A DNA stretch of 26,122 nucleotides, taken from UBA6624 sp964517115 [NCBI: uncultured bacterium] (GTDB taxonomy: Bacteria; UBP7; UBA6624). Position 1 is the stretch's first letter; every line of letters starts with the position of its first letter. The notes under the pieces are model-generated. The model was not told the origin of the DNA. It ran no database searches and saw only the letters and a program-made list of their open reading frames with translations. Position numbers and translations under genes: made by a program. Positions 1-6,621 of the stretch are shown piece by piece. Where the stretch lies: assembly GCA_964517115.1 (NCBI GenBank), contig CAZFBE010000013.1, positions 1-26,122 of the forward strand, written 5' to 3'.

Positions 1-124
1 TCAAACAAACAAGTAGGTTTAAAAAAGAAAAAAAGATAGCAATTTTTTTTGGATTTATTCTAGATCCAAGCAGGGGGATCAGGATGGCTCCAGCAAACAT
101 TGAAAAAGGAATTGAAAAAATCAT
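1..124 (-). CDS. mrpD: Mrp antiporter subunit D (NuoL/M/N family), N-terminal part only
   Basis: Only the first 41 codons are in the window; the gene runs off the left edge. It begins with an ATG overlapping the stop of mrpC by four bases (ATGA), the usual arrangement for subunits made together. The visible start, M-I-F-S-I-P-F-S-M-F then A-G-A-I-L-I-P-L-L-G-S, is hydrophobic. It matches the first membrane helix and P-L-L-G turn of proton-pumping NuoL/M/N-type subunits. MrpD is one of the two large antiporter-like subunits of Mrp complexes, and position after mrpC is the standard Mrp order. The identification rests mainly on operon order plus this short helix. A NuoN-like subunit of a membrane-bound hydrogenase is the main alternative. 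Confidence 0.8.
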   Translation of the reverse strand, partial: MIFSIPFSMFAGAILIPLLGSRINPKKIAIFFSFLNLLVCL

Positions 125-477
125 ATTTTTTTGTTGATTTTTTCCAATATTTTAGTTTCGTTTGAGGTCTTGTATCCCGAATTTATTTTTACCAAAAGAG
201 ACAATGCTACACCCGTGAAAGCAACACCGACAACAATAGCCGTTAGCATTAATACGTGTGGTAAAGGTGCAATGTACTGAACTCCTTCTTTTGGATTTAT
301 TGCAATATCGCCATTTTTTAAATAGGCTAAATTTATAAAAAATAATATAGCCGCACTTTGCATAATGTTTATTCCAATTATTTTCTTTAAAAGATTTTGT
401 TTCGACAGAACTCCCCATAACCCAAGCATTAACAAAAGGCAATTGGCAATATACGGGAATTTCTGAATGAATTCCAC
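121..477 (-). CDS. mrpC: Mrp antiporter subunit C (NuoK-like)
   Basis: This is a 118-residue membrane protein of the MnhC/MrpC/NuoK family, an inner-membrane subunit of the cation/proton antiporter. Three hydrophobic helices are visible at about residues 9-25, 30-52 and 72-97. Diagnostic stretches are N-I-M-Q-S-A-A-I-L-F-F, like the K-subunit helix, and P-L-P-H-V-L-M-L-T-A-I-V-V-G-V-A, the family's conserved third helix with its Leu-Thr-Ala-Ile-Val core. Length is normal. Its start shares one base with the stop of mrpB and its stop overlaps the mrpD start by four, so translation is probably coupled. Confidence 0.93.
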   Translation of the reverse strand: MEFIQKFPYIANCLLLMLGLWGVLSKQNLLKKIIGINIMQSAAILFFINLAYLKNGDIAINPKEGVQYIAPLPHVLMLTAIVVGVAFTGVALSLLVKINSGYKTSNETKILEKINKKI

Positions 478-908
478 TAGTTGTATTCCTCCGCCAAAAC
501 ATCAAACATTAAAACCATTGTTCCTGCTACACATAAAGCAACACCTATTTCAACAATCATTATTCCCCAATAATGATTCATGGTCTCACCTAGGGATGGA
601 ATTAAGTTTGAATAATCAAGGTAGTTTCCTGTTTGGTAAAAAGAAATAATTCCAACAAAAAAATATACAAAAATACCGATAGAGGCGATATGGAGTGCTT
701 GTTTGTCAGACATCATATCCATGCTCTCCTTTAAAGGTAGGGTCATTCTGCTCAAAATTATCCCTGCGGCAATTAAGGCCCCCCCTTGAAAACCCCCCCC
801 GGGGGATTCGTGACCAAAAAAAAGAACATAAAAACCAAAGGTAAAAATACAAGGAATTAAAATTCTTGAAATGATGTCAACAACAATGCTTTTTGTTGGA
901 CCTTTCAT
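477..908 (-). CDS. mrpB: Mrp antiporter subunit B (MnhB domain)
   Basis: This 143-residue integral membrane protein is the MnhB-domain subunit of Mrp antiporters. Four hydrophobic segments are visible, near residues 13-31, 40-56, 73-91 and 112-135. The hallmark loop F-G-H-E-S-P-G-G-G-F-Q-G-G lies at about residues 31-43; in known MnhB proteins this Gly-rich loop with its leading His is the strongest signature. An MbhE-like gene is upstream with a four-base overlap and mrpC follows with a one-base overlap. The Gly-rich loop is written with two long poly-G tracts (coding strand), described under findings. Confidence 0.93.
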   Translation of the reverse strand: MKGPTKSIVVDIISRILIPCIFTFGFYVLFFGHESPGGGFQGGALIAAGIILSRMTLPLKESMDMMSDKQALHIASIGIFVYFFVGIISFYQTGNYLDYSNLIPSLGETMNHYWGIMIVEIGVALCVAGTMVLMFDVLAEEYN

Positions 909-1177
909 GATATTTTTTTTGTTCCCAGTATTAAAAGAATTGCCATTCCGGCTACAAAAATAACCATAGTCTCACCAAAAGTATCAATGCTTCTCCAATC
1001 TGCCAAAACAGCTGTCACAACATTTTTTGTATGTGTTTTTTTGTAAGATTCTTCGATATAGGTTTTGTTGATGTTTTCATGAACAACACTTTGTTTTCCA
1101 AATTCTGGAATGTCTTTTTCCGCAAAGATCAAAATTAACCCAAGGAACATCAAGATAACAATATTTTTATTCTTCAT
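905..1177 (-). CDS. MbhE-like small membrane subunit (MrpA C-terminal module)
   Basis: This 90-residue protein has an N-terminal helix (about 5-20), a polar middle and a C-terminal helix (about 70-86). The segment N-V-V-T-A-V-L-A-D-W-R-S-I-D-T-F-G-E just before the second helix is the conserved signature of the membrane-bound hydrogenase subunit E family, and of the matching end of the large MrpA subunit. In classical bacterial Mrp operons this module is fused to MrpA. Here it is free-standing, as in archaeal and thermophile Mbh/Mrp clusters. Whether the complex is a plain antiporter or the membrane arm of a larger enzyme cannot be told, because the rest of the operon is outside the window. 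Confidence 0.85.
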   Translation of the reverse strand: MKNKNIVILMFLGLILIFAEKDIPEFGKQSVVHENINKTYIEESYKKTHTKNVVTAVLADWRSIDTFGETMVIFVAGMAILLILGTKKIS

Positions 1178-1430
1178 TTTTCCTCAATCTGATATGCCAT
1201 ACTGCAGCAATCATTACAACACTACTGACTCCAGCCCCTATGACTGCTTCTGTCAAGCCAACATCAACAGCCCCCAGCGAGGAGTAAAGAAGTGCCATGC
1301 AGAAAGAAAAACCACTCAAGAAAATTACAGATATTACCAAGTCTTTGTTTTTTAAGGCCATTAGGGCTAAAAAAAATGCAATGATATACAAAAAAATATT
1401 TAGCTCTAGGATCATTTTGTTTTTTCCCAT
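1167..1430 (-). CDS. DUF4040 / MbhD-like membrane subunit (MrpA C-terminal module)
   Basis: The protein has 87 residues and three hydrophobic segments. The conserved D-V-G-L-T-E-A-V-I-G-A-G-V-S stretch near residues 56-69 marks the DUF4040 family (MbhD, or the penultimate module of MrpA). Its Glu lies within the membrane and is thought to take part in proton transfer in related complexes. It sits between mrpG (19-base overlap) and the MbhE-like gene (11-base overlap). An internal Met at codon 6 is a possible alternative start. Confidence 0.85.
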   Translation of the reverse strand: MGKNKMILELNIFLYIIAFFLALMALKNKDLVISVIFLSGFSFCMALLYSSLGAVDVGLTEAVIGAGVSSVVMIAAVWHIRLRKNEE

Positions 1431-1714
1431 GCTTTTATCTTGGATTGCTTTGCAGTCCTGCCAATGAGGTGAGTGGATGTCGGATTGGCAATAGCAACAA
1501 AAACAAGAATCATTATGATTTTTAAAAATTCAGTCCAGTCGTCTAGTGATACTGATATGCCAGCAATTGCGAGGAATATCCCAAGAGTGTCACATTTACC
1601 AGAAGCATGAAGCCGGCAATATACATCAGGGAGATTTAATATCCCAAGACTTCCAATGGCTAAAAAAGTTACACCAAGCCAAAGCAAAACATTTCCTATG
1701 ATTTCAAAGTTCAT
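1412..1714 (-). CDS. mrpG: Mrp antiporter subunit G
   Basis: This is a 100-residue MnhG/PhaG-family membrane protein. The pattern G-S-L-G-I-L-N-L-P-D-V-Y-C-R-L-H-A-S-G-K then D-T-L-G is the family signature: a first helix, the L-P-D-x-Y-x-R-L-H-A loop and a second helix. The tail N-P-T-S-T-H-L-I-G-R-T-A is also typical. MrpG is a small subunit needed for Mrp assembly, with no catalytic role of its own assigned. The ATG overlaps the end of mrpF by 11 bases. Confidence 0.94.
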   Translation of the reverse strand: MNFEIIGNVLLWLGVTFLAIGSLGILNLPDVYCRLHASGKCDTLGIFLAIAGISVSLDDWTEFLKIIMILVFVAIANPTSTHLIGRTAKQSKIKAWEKTK

Positions 1715-1961
1715 CTTGTTCCCTCATCCTCAAAAATCTTGTTGTGACAACTATTCCTATGAAATTTAGAAGAGCATACCCTATTGCAAGGTCTAAGAAA
1801 AATCCAATCCTCCCATAAAAAACCCCCAGGAGCAAAAGAACCACTAACACCTTGTTGCTAAAAACACTCAATCCAATCAGCCTGTCATAAGGGGTTGGCC
1901 CAAAAAAGAGAACCTTTAAAGGGATGATTGCAAAGAGGGTTATTGTTAGTATCTCATTCAT
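1704..1961 (-). CDS. mrpF: Mrp antiporter subunit F
   Basis: This is an 85-residue MnhF/PhaF-family subunit with three membrane helices. The conserved G-P-T-P-Y-D-R-L-I-G-L loop after the first helix is diagnostic; its Asp-Arg pair is conserved in the family. I chose the ATG at 1961 over the upstream in-frame TTG at 1973, because GGAG at 1972-1969 lies six bases before this ATG and serves as its ribosome site. The start overlaps the end of mrpE by eight bases. Confidence 0.93.
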   Translation of the reverse strand: MNEILTITLFAIIPLKVLFFGPTPYDRLIGLSVFSNKVLVVLLLLGVFYGRIGFFLDLAIGYALLNFIGIVVTTRFLRMREQDEL

Positions 1962-2475
1962 TGAATTCTCCAAAGACCTTCCCTATCCTCCTGTTAAGTT
2001 CACCAACTGTAACCAAGTATGCCAATCTATCATTTAGGGTATGCACTTCAAAATTGTCCCCAAAAACATTCAATGTGATTGTTCCTGGGGTTAGCGTAAT
2101 TGAATTTGCCAACATTGATTTTGCCAAAGGATGTTTTAAGTTTGAGCTAAAGGTGATGAATTTTGGATCAAGATCTTCTTTCTGAAAAAGTATGATTTTT
2201 GCAACAGAAAGATTGGCCAGAAAGATTTGCCAAACAAGCCAAAACATGTATCTTATTAAAGAAAGCCAGTTCAGCTCTAACAGGTAGGTTTTGTCATGTT
2301 CTTTTTTTATAAAAAATAAATTTTTACACCAAAAATAAACAATAAGAACTGTAGCAACCCCAAAATAAATATGCTTTGAGTCAAAAAGAGAAAATAATAG
2401 CCAAACTACAGAAAGCAATAACAAAAATGAAATCCTGAAACGAGAGTTGGTTTTCAAGGTATAGTACTTTATCAT
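1954..2475 (-). CDS. mrpE: Mrp antiporter subunit E
   Basis: This 173-residue MnhE/MrpE-family protein has N-terminal hydrophobic helices (about 14-30, 36-50 and 72-88) followed by a cytoplasmic C-terminal domain. The signature S-M-L-A-N-S-I-T-L-T-P-G-T-I-T-L, then G-D-N-F-E-V-H-T-L, identifies the family. It is the first gene of the antiporter operon in the window, and its start is only eight bases from the start of the divergent nuclease gene. Its promoter must therefore lie inside the nuclease reading frame, unless the true start is internal. I see no Shine-Dalgarno sequence ahead of the ATG. Confidence 0.92.
   Translation of the reverse strand: MIKYYTLKTNSRFRISFLLLLSVVWLLFSLFDSKHIYFGVATVLIVYFWCKNLFFIKKEHDKTYLLELNWLSLIRYMFWLVWQIFLANLSVAKIILFQKEDLDPKFITFSSNLKHPLAKSMLANSITLTPGTITLNVFGDNFEVHTLNDRLAYLVTVGELNRRIGKVFGEFNE
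2447..2475 (+). promoter_or_regulatory. Candidate promoter for the nuclease gene (leaderless?)
   Basis: TTGGTT at 2447-2452 is followed after 17 bases by TATCAT at 2470-2475, five of six matches to the -10 consensus. The expected transcript start is near 2482, two bases before the ATG at 2484, so the message would be essentially leaderless. The box lies over the first codons of the divergent mrpE. This is by inspection only; the region is AT-rich and chance hits are common. Confidence 0.4.
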
Positions 2476-2483
2476 TAAAACCT

Positions 2484-3803
2484 ATGAAAGAACAGATGAA
2501 AGGAATGTGGCATCTAGAAAGGGAAACGGACAAAGCAGTCTACCTTTTGAGGGTTGAGGATAATTTTAAGAAATGGTTTCCAAAAAAGGTAGTAGATGGG
2601 CCAAATGAAAAAGGTTCCATTCTTGTTGAGGCCTGGTTTCTCAAAAAAAATCCTTTACCAGAGATATTAGAAGAGCGCGTAAATATTCCAGATAGAAAGT
2701 TTGGAGGACGCTGGAAAAAGGGGAGCTTGTCTTTTTCAAAGGCTCGACAATACATGAACTGCCCAAAACAATATTATTTTTCTTATGAAAAAAAGATTAT
2801 TTCTTCTGTTAGTACAGCAATGAAATTTGGCAATGTAGCGCATTCTGTTCTCGAGACGATTTTTGAATGTGATTTAGATGCAGCAAAACCCACTTCTTAC
2901 GTTAAGGCACTGACAAGACGTGATTGGGAAAAATCTAAATTTGAATTTGAAACATCTGAAAGAAAGAAAGGGAAATGGGACGATTCGAAAATAGATGAGG
3001 TCATTGACCAGGTTTTATGGGCATTGGCCAATATGGCTGATGGGAAGATGGATTCTAAAAATATTAAAAAATTCAAACCTAGACATGCCGAATCCAGGGT
3101 TTTTTCAAAAGACGGACTTCTTGGGGGAATCATTGATGCAGTTTTTGTAGATGAAAACAATGAGATCAAGATCGTTGATTACAAAACTGGCAAATCTAAA
3201 GAAGGAGAAATTGACCCAGACCATGAATTTCAAGGATGGCTATATGCTTATCTTGCCTCTCAGGAATTTGGGAGGTTGCCTAAAAGTGTTGAGTTTTGGT
3301 ATCTAGGCGCGCAAGAGGTGAAAATTATTGATTTTGATGAGGATGTAATTGAGGACTTAGTTTTATCTTTGAAAGAAACTGCAGCAGAGATAAAAAATAT
3401 TTCCGGATCTCCAGAAAGTTCATTTGAAGCAAGGCCGTCAGAGAAAAATTGCAAATGGTGCGATGCAAAGCCATGGTGCAAGGGTTATCAGAAAATGGTT
3501 CAAGATCAACCATGGAATGAAGAAGGGTATGGAAAATCCGTGAAAGGGGTTGTTCTGGATTCTGCAAAACAGACAGGCAACAGGCCTGGAGCTGCTATAG
3601 TCAAAACAGATGATGAAAGGGAGATACTGATTAAAGGATGGGGAGCATCAGGAAAACTACTGGGTTCACTAAAAAAAGAAGATTCTTTGTTATGTGTTGA
3701 TGTCAATATACAACATTCTGATTTTTCTGGGAATCTTGAAGGGACTGTCAATGACCCTTTTTCAATAATTGTTAATAACAAGATTCTCCAGGAATTGATG
3801 TAA
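2484..3803 (+). CDS. PD-(D/E)XK nuclease with Fe-S cluster signature (Cas4/AddB-like), NurA-HerA partner
   Basis: This 439-residue protein carries a complete RecB/Cas4-type nuclease domain. C93 begins the C-P-K-Q-Y-Y-F motif. H120 is in G-N-V-A-H. D218 is in G-G-I-I-D-A-V. D232 and K234 are in I-V-D-Y-K-T-G. Q250 and Y254 form the Q-x3-Y motif. C323, C326 and C332 complete the four-cysteine pattern that holds a 4Fe-4S cluster in Cas4, AddB and related nucleases. Two extra regions flank it: about 80 N-terminal residues and a C-terminal part at about 350-425 that is predicted to be mostly strands. The neighbours NurA (25 bases on) and HerA argue for a DNA-end processing role. It is not a Cas4 by context, since no cas genes or array are present. 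There is no Shine-Dalgarno site; ATGs at 2496 and 2505 are alternative starts. Confidence 0.88.
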   Translation: MKEQMKGMWHLERETDKAVYLLRVEDNFKKWFPKKVVDGPNEKGSILVEAWFLKKNPLPEILEERVNIPDRKFGGRWKKGSLSFSKARQYMNCPKQYYFSYEKKIISSVSTAMKFGNVAHSVLETIFECDLDAAKPTSYVKALTRRDWEKSKFEFETSERKKGKWDDSKIDEVIDQVLWALANMADGKMDSKNIKKFKPRHAESRVFSKDGLLGGIIDAVFVDENNEIKIVDYKTGKSKEGEIDPDHEFQGWLYAYLASQEFGRLPKSVEFWYLGAQEVKIIDFDEDVIEDLVLSLKETAAEIKNISGSPESSFEARPSEKNCKWCDAKPWCKGYQKMVQDQPWNEEGYGKSVKGVVLDSAKQTGNRPGAAIVKTDDEREILIKGWGASGKLLGSLKKEDSLLCVDVNIQHSDFSGNLEGTVNDPFSIIVNNKILQELM

Positions 3804-3813
3804 TTTAATCCAA

Positions 3814-3819
3814 TACAAT
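3814..3819 (+). promoter_or_regulatory. Candidate -10 element ahead of nurA
   Basis: TACAAT, five of six matches to consensus, ends nine bases before the nurA ATG at 3829. No convincing -35 and no Shine-Dalgarno sequence are seen. It fits the pattern of a leaderless internal start inside the run of plus-strand genes. Weak on its own. Confidence 0.3.
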
Positions 3820-3828
3820 TACCTAATC

Positions 3829-4821
3829 ATGACTTTTTTAACTGACACACTCTCAAATATAAAGAAATTTTTAGTTGAAAGCGGTGGGGAGATTTCTTCT
3901 GCAGACCATATAGAGGAAATATCTTTTACCCCGCAAAGGTTGGATTTGAGAGACGCTACAACCGTTCATGAAGGAGGGATGATTCAAGACTTAAAGATTG
4001 CTAGATCCAATCCAGGAGACCTTTCAATTAGGTGGTTTACTGATGGAATTCAAAAAACCTTCCTGATAGGAACTTTTGATTTTGGTAGTAATCCCGTTAC
4101 GGTACACTATTCAATTATTGCGAGTCTCATTATTGGTTTTAGAGATGGTGGTTTTGAGATGTGGGGTGAACCAAGGATTCAAGAATTTGCATTAATTTCA
4201 AAAGATTTACTGGGGGCGGAATTGCCAAAAGGATTTCTAGATACAGGTGAAAATACAGGATATTTTGGAGCTCAACGCTATGCTGCCGTGATGCGTGCAA
4301 GGCAAGAAAGACATAAATTAGAAGCATCCCACCTTTATGACTGGGCTGAAAAAACGAAATACAAAGAAAAAATTCTAGTTGACGGGTCTTTGTCTCATTT
4401 GCCGAAGCCAATACCTTGTGCTGTTGGCCTTTGCAAAGACAATCATCCATTGTTTTTTACACCTGAAACCCAGCGCAACATTTTAAGCTTGGGTTATTCT
4501 GAAAGAAGTGCTCTTTTTTCTTACAGCACACCACAAAAAGATGAAATAACAAGTTGGTTTTTGAGGATTAGACAACCACGTGCACACTCTGCTAATTTTG
4601 GCTTAATAAGGCCAGAGGTCTACGAAGGAATGCCTTTAGATCCAGGGAGTGTTGATGAGGTTTCAAGACTTGTTTTTAGCTTAAGGAATCCTGTTGCATA
4701 TCCAAGCCCTAAATGGGAACGACTGGTTTACCCTCTCAAGATTTGTACAGATTTTTTAACAAACCACTTACCCAAAGTGGAAACAATCAAATGGTTCTTA
4801 CATGGAGCAATAGTAACCTAA
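3829..4821 (+). CDS. nurA: NurA-family nuclease
   Basis: This 330-residue protein has the layout of NurA, the 5'-3' nuclease that works with the HerA hexamer in DNA-end resection in archaea and some bacteria. The acidic residues sit where the family keeps its metal ligands: D72 in W-F-T-D-G-I, then D185 in I-L-V-D-G-S-L followed by a hydrophobic strand and K203. The C-terminal segment W-E-R-L-V-Y-P-L-K-I (about 296-305) matches the conserved Tyr-Pro near the end of NurA domains. The first motif reads D-G-I rather than D-G-S/T. HerA follows at 18 bases and the Fe-S nuclease precedes at 25 bases, and this context strongly supports the call. I rely on motif order and context, because NurA sequences diverge widely. 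Confidence 0.8.
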   Translation: MTFLTDTLSNIKKFLVESGGEISSADHIEEISFTPQRLDLRDATTVHEGGMIQDLKIARSNPGDLSIRWFTDGIQKTFLIGTFDFGSNPVTVHYSIIASLIIGFRDGGFEMWGEPRIQEFALISKDLLGAELPKGFLDTGENTGYFGAQRYAAVMRARQERHKLEASHLYDWAEKTKYKEKILVDGSLSHLPKPIPCAVGLCKDNHPLFFTPETQRNILSLGYSERSALFSYSTPQKDEITSWFLRIRQPRAHSANFGLIRPEVYEGMPLDPGSVDEVSRLVFSLRNPVAYPSPKWERLVYPLKICTDFLTNHLPKVETIKWFLHGAIVT

Positions 4822-4839
4822 AATAAAAAGGATGGCATT

Positions 4840-6621
4840 ATGAAAAAAAATTTCCAATTCGCAGAAGAAAAATTTAAAAATTATGTAAATACAGAATGGG
4901 GTTTTGTTGGGAAGGGCGCAAGCACCGAGAAGCACCCCAACACATCTTCTTATTTTCATTTTTGGTTATCGAGAAAAGAACAAAACCTTGAGCTCGGGAA
5001 TATTGTTGCTGCTGTAAGAGATGACGGGCATATAACGTTTGGGACCGTTGTTGATTTGCGTTCAACAATGGATATGCCTAATTTTCTTTCAGACTATATA
5101 TCTCATGATTTCGGGAAACCCGACCAATCTTTGCCCACCGATGTTTCAGAGGTGCTGGTTGCGAAAGCAAATATTATTGGGTCTACAGACAATAAAGCAA
5201 GACCTGTAACAAGGGCAAACATTTTTTACGCCAATCCTGCTGGTGTACGAAGAGCTTTTAACATGGAGGGGTACATTGAAGACAGGGGGGTTCCTATAGG
5301 CGTTATAAAGAATGGAGATGGACAATTAACGCCAATCTATATTGATATTGAGTTTTTGTTAGGTCCAGAAGGAGCCCATTTCAACATTAGTGGCATTTCT
5401 GGATTGGCAACAAAAACTAGCTTAGTTGAGTTTATGTTAAAGTCAGTCCAAACTTTTTTCAAAAGAAATAAAGAGTATCAGAAAAAAAGAGTAGGAGTTG
5501 TTCTTTTCAACGTAAAGGGGAAAGACTTGCTATTCTTAGACAAGGCAAACCCTGAACTGAAGGAAAAAAGCCCTCAGGGAGAGTTTTATAGAGATATTTA
5601 CAAAGAGCTGAATGTTCCTGCAGAGCCATTTGATCAATTGCGAATTTTTGCTCCCTATTCGTCTTCTACATCTGCAAAAGTTAACAGTTTGCGTCAAGAC
5701 GGTTCTGTAGAGTATTTTGTATGGGATATTCCTGAATTAAGGAAATACCTCCCCGAACTTTTTGACGATGAAGACTGGGACGACAATGTCCAAGCAGCCT
5801 ATGAAGACATGTTAGACATAGTGGACAAGGACGACACTATAAAAGAGTTTCCAGACCTGGTTGATTTTTTAGTTGAAGAAAGAAGGGTTATGAGAGACAG
5901 AGAGCATTGGCACGGACATAAAAGAACAACTTTTTTTAAATTGGTACAAAATCTAGTTACTCTCCCAGAACTTTTCAAAGGCCTCGTTAATTCAAGAGAT
6001 ATTCCAGAAAACCCAAAAGACATACCATTGGACGAATTTCAAACAGGTGATATTTATGTAATCGATATTCAGGCTCTTAATGATAGAGGGCAGCAAATGG
6101 TATTCGAACGTGTGCTAAAAAGACTTTTTGAGCTTGTAGAAATGAAAACCGAAGAAGAAGGGTTAGACAACATCATTGTTTTTGTTGATGAGTTGAACAA
6201 GTTTGCTCCAGCAGAAAAGAGCACCACGTTGAAAGAATCAATTATCCATGCCACAGCAAGAGGTAGATCCTTGGGTCTTACTTTCTTTGGAGCTGAACAG
6301 TTTGCTTCAATGATTGACAAGCAGGTTACTGACAACAGTTCAACAATATGTTATGGCCGTTCCGGTCCTACAGAGTTAGGGCTTTCCGAATACTCTTATT
6401 TGCCAGATGAGGTAAAAAAGAAAATGGCAATTTTCCCAAAAGGAACGTTGTTGTTAAAGCATGCAAGATATAGCCAACCGGTAATTATGCAATTTCCCTA
6501 CCCCCCATGTGTTCCTGGGGATATGTATTTGCAATCCCAAGAAGAAATTGATCGCGGTAGAAAGAGGGCACCAAAAACTGCTGAGTGGAAAAAGAAAGGA
6601 GACGTTAAGTTTAAATTCTGA
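4840..6621 (+). CDS. herA: HerA-like DNA-translocating ATPase (DUF87 family)
   Basis: This 593-residue protein is of the HerA/FtsK branch, whose hexamers pump DNA to a partner nuclease. An N-terminal barrel-like region (about 40-170) contains a G-x-V-V-D-L-R-S pattern. The P-loop region is S-G-I-S-G-L-A-T-K-T-S at 184-194, preceded by G-P-E-G-A-H-F-N-I. Walker B is I-I-V-F-V-D-E-L-N-K-F-A-P at 445-457 (D450, E451). A sensor-like segment, A-R-G-R-S-L-G-L-T-F-F-G-A-E-Q, is at 472-486. A C-terminal L-L-K-H-A-R-Y-S-Q-P strand (538-547) is typical of the family. Between the Walker motifs lies an inserted helical, acidic region (about 305-360). The usual GK of the P-loop is TK here. A ribosome site, AAGGA, is present. 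The stop shares a base with the next gene (TGATG). Confidence 0.88.
   Translation: MKKNFQFAEEKFKNYVNTEWGFVGKGASTEKHPNTSSYFHFWLSRKEQNLELGNIVAAVRDDGHITFGTVVDLRSTMDMPNFLSDYISHDFGKPDQSLPTDVSEVLVAKANIIGSTDNKARPVTRANIFYANPAGVRRAFNMEGYIEDRGVPIGVIKNGDGQLTPIYIDIEFLLGPEGAHFNISGISGLATKTSLVEFMLKSVQTFFKRNKEYQKKRVGVVLFNVKGKDLLFLDKANPELKEKSPQGEFYRDIYKELNVPAEPFDQLRIFAPYSSSTSAKVNSLRQDGSVEYFVWDIPELRKYLPELFDDEDWDDNVQAAYEDMLDIVDKDDTIKEFPDLVDFLVEERRVMRDREHWHGHKRTTFFKLVQNLVTLPELFKGLVNSRDIPENPKDIPLDEFQTGDIYVIDIQALNDRGQQMVFERVLKRLFELVEMKTEEEGLDNIIVFVDELNKFAPAEKSTTLKESIIHATARGRSLGLTFFGAEQFASMIDKQVTDNSSTICYGRSGPTELGLSEYSYLPDEVKKKMAIFPKGTLLLKHARYSQPVIMQFPYPPCVPGDMYLQSQEEIDRGRKRAPKTAEWKKKGDVKFKF

Noticed and set aside
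152-505. 117-codon minus-strand open frame across mrpC
   Set aside because: It lies in another frame of mrpC and mrpB, which both match their families end to end; its composition (Cys, Arg, Ser rich) is unlike a membrane protein.
2484-3803. Interpretation of the Fe-S nuclease as Cas4
   Set aside because: No cas1, cas2 or CRISPR repeats are seen in the window; extra N- and C-terminal regions and the NurA-HerA neighbours point to DNA-end processing.
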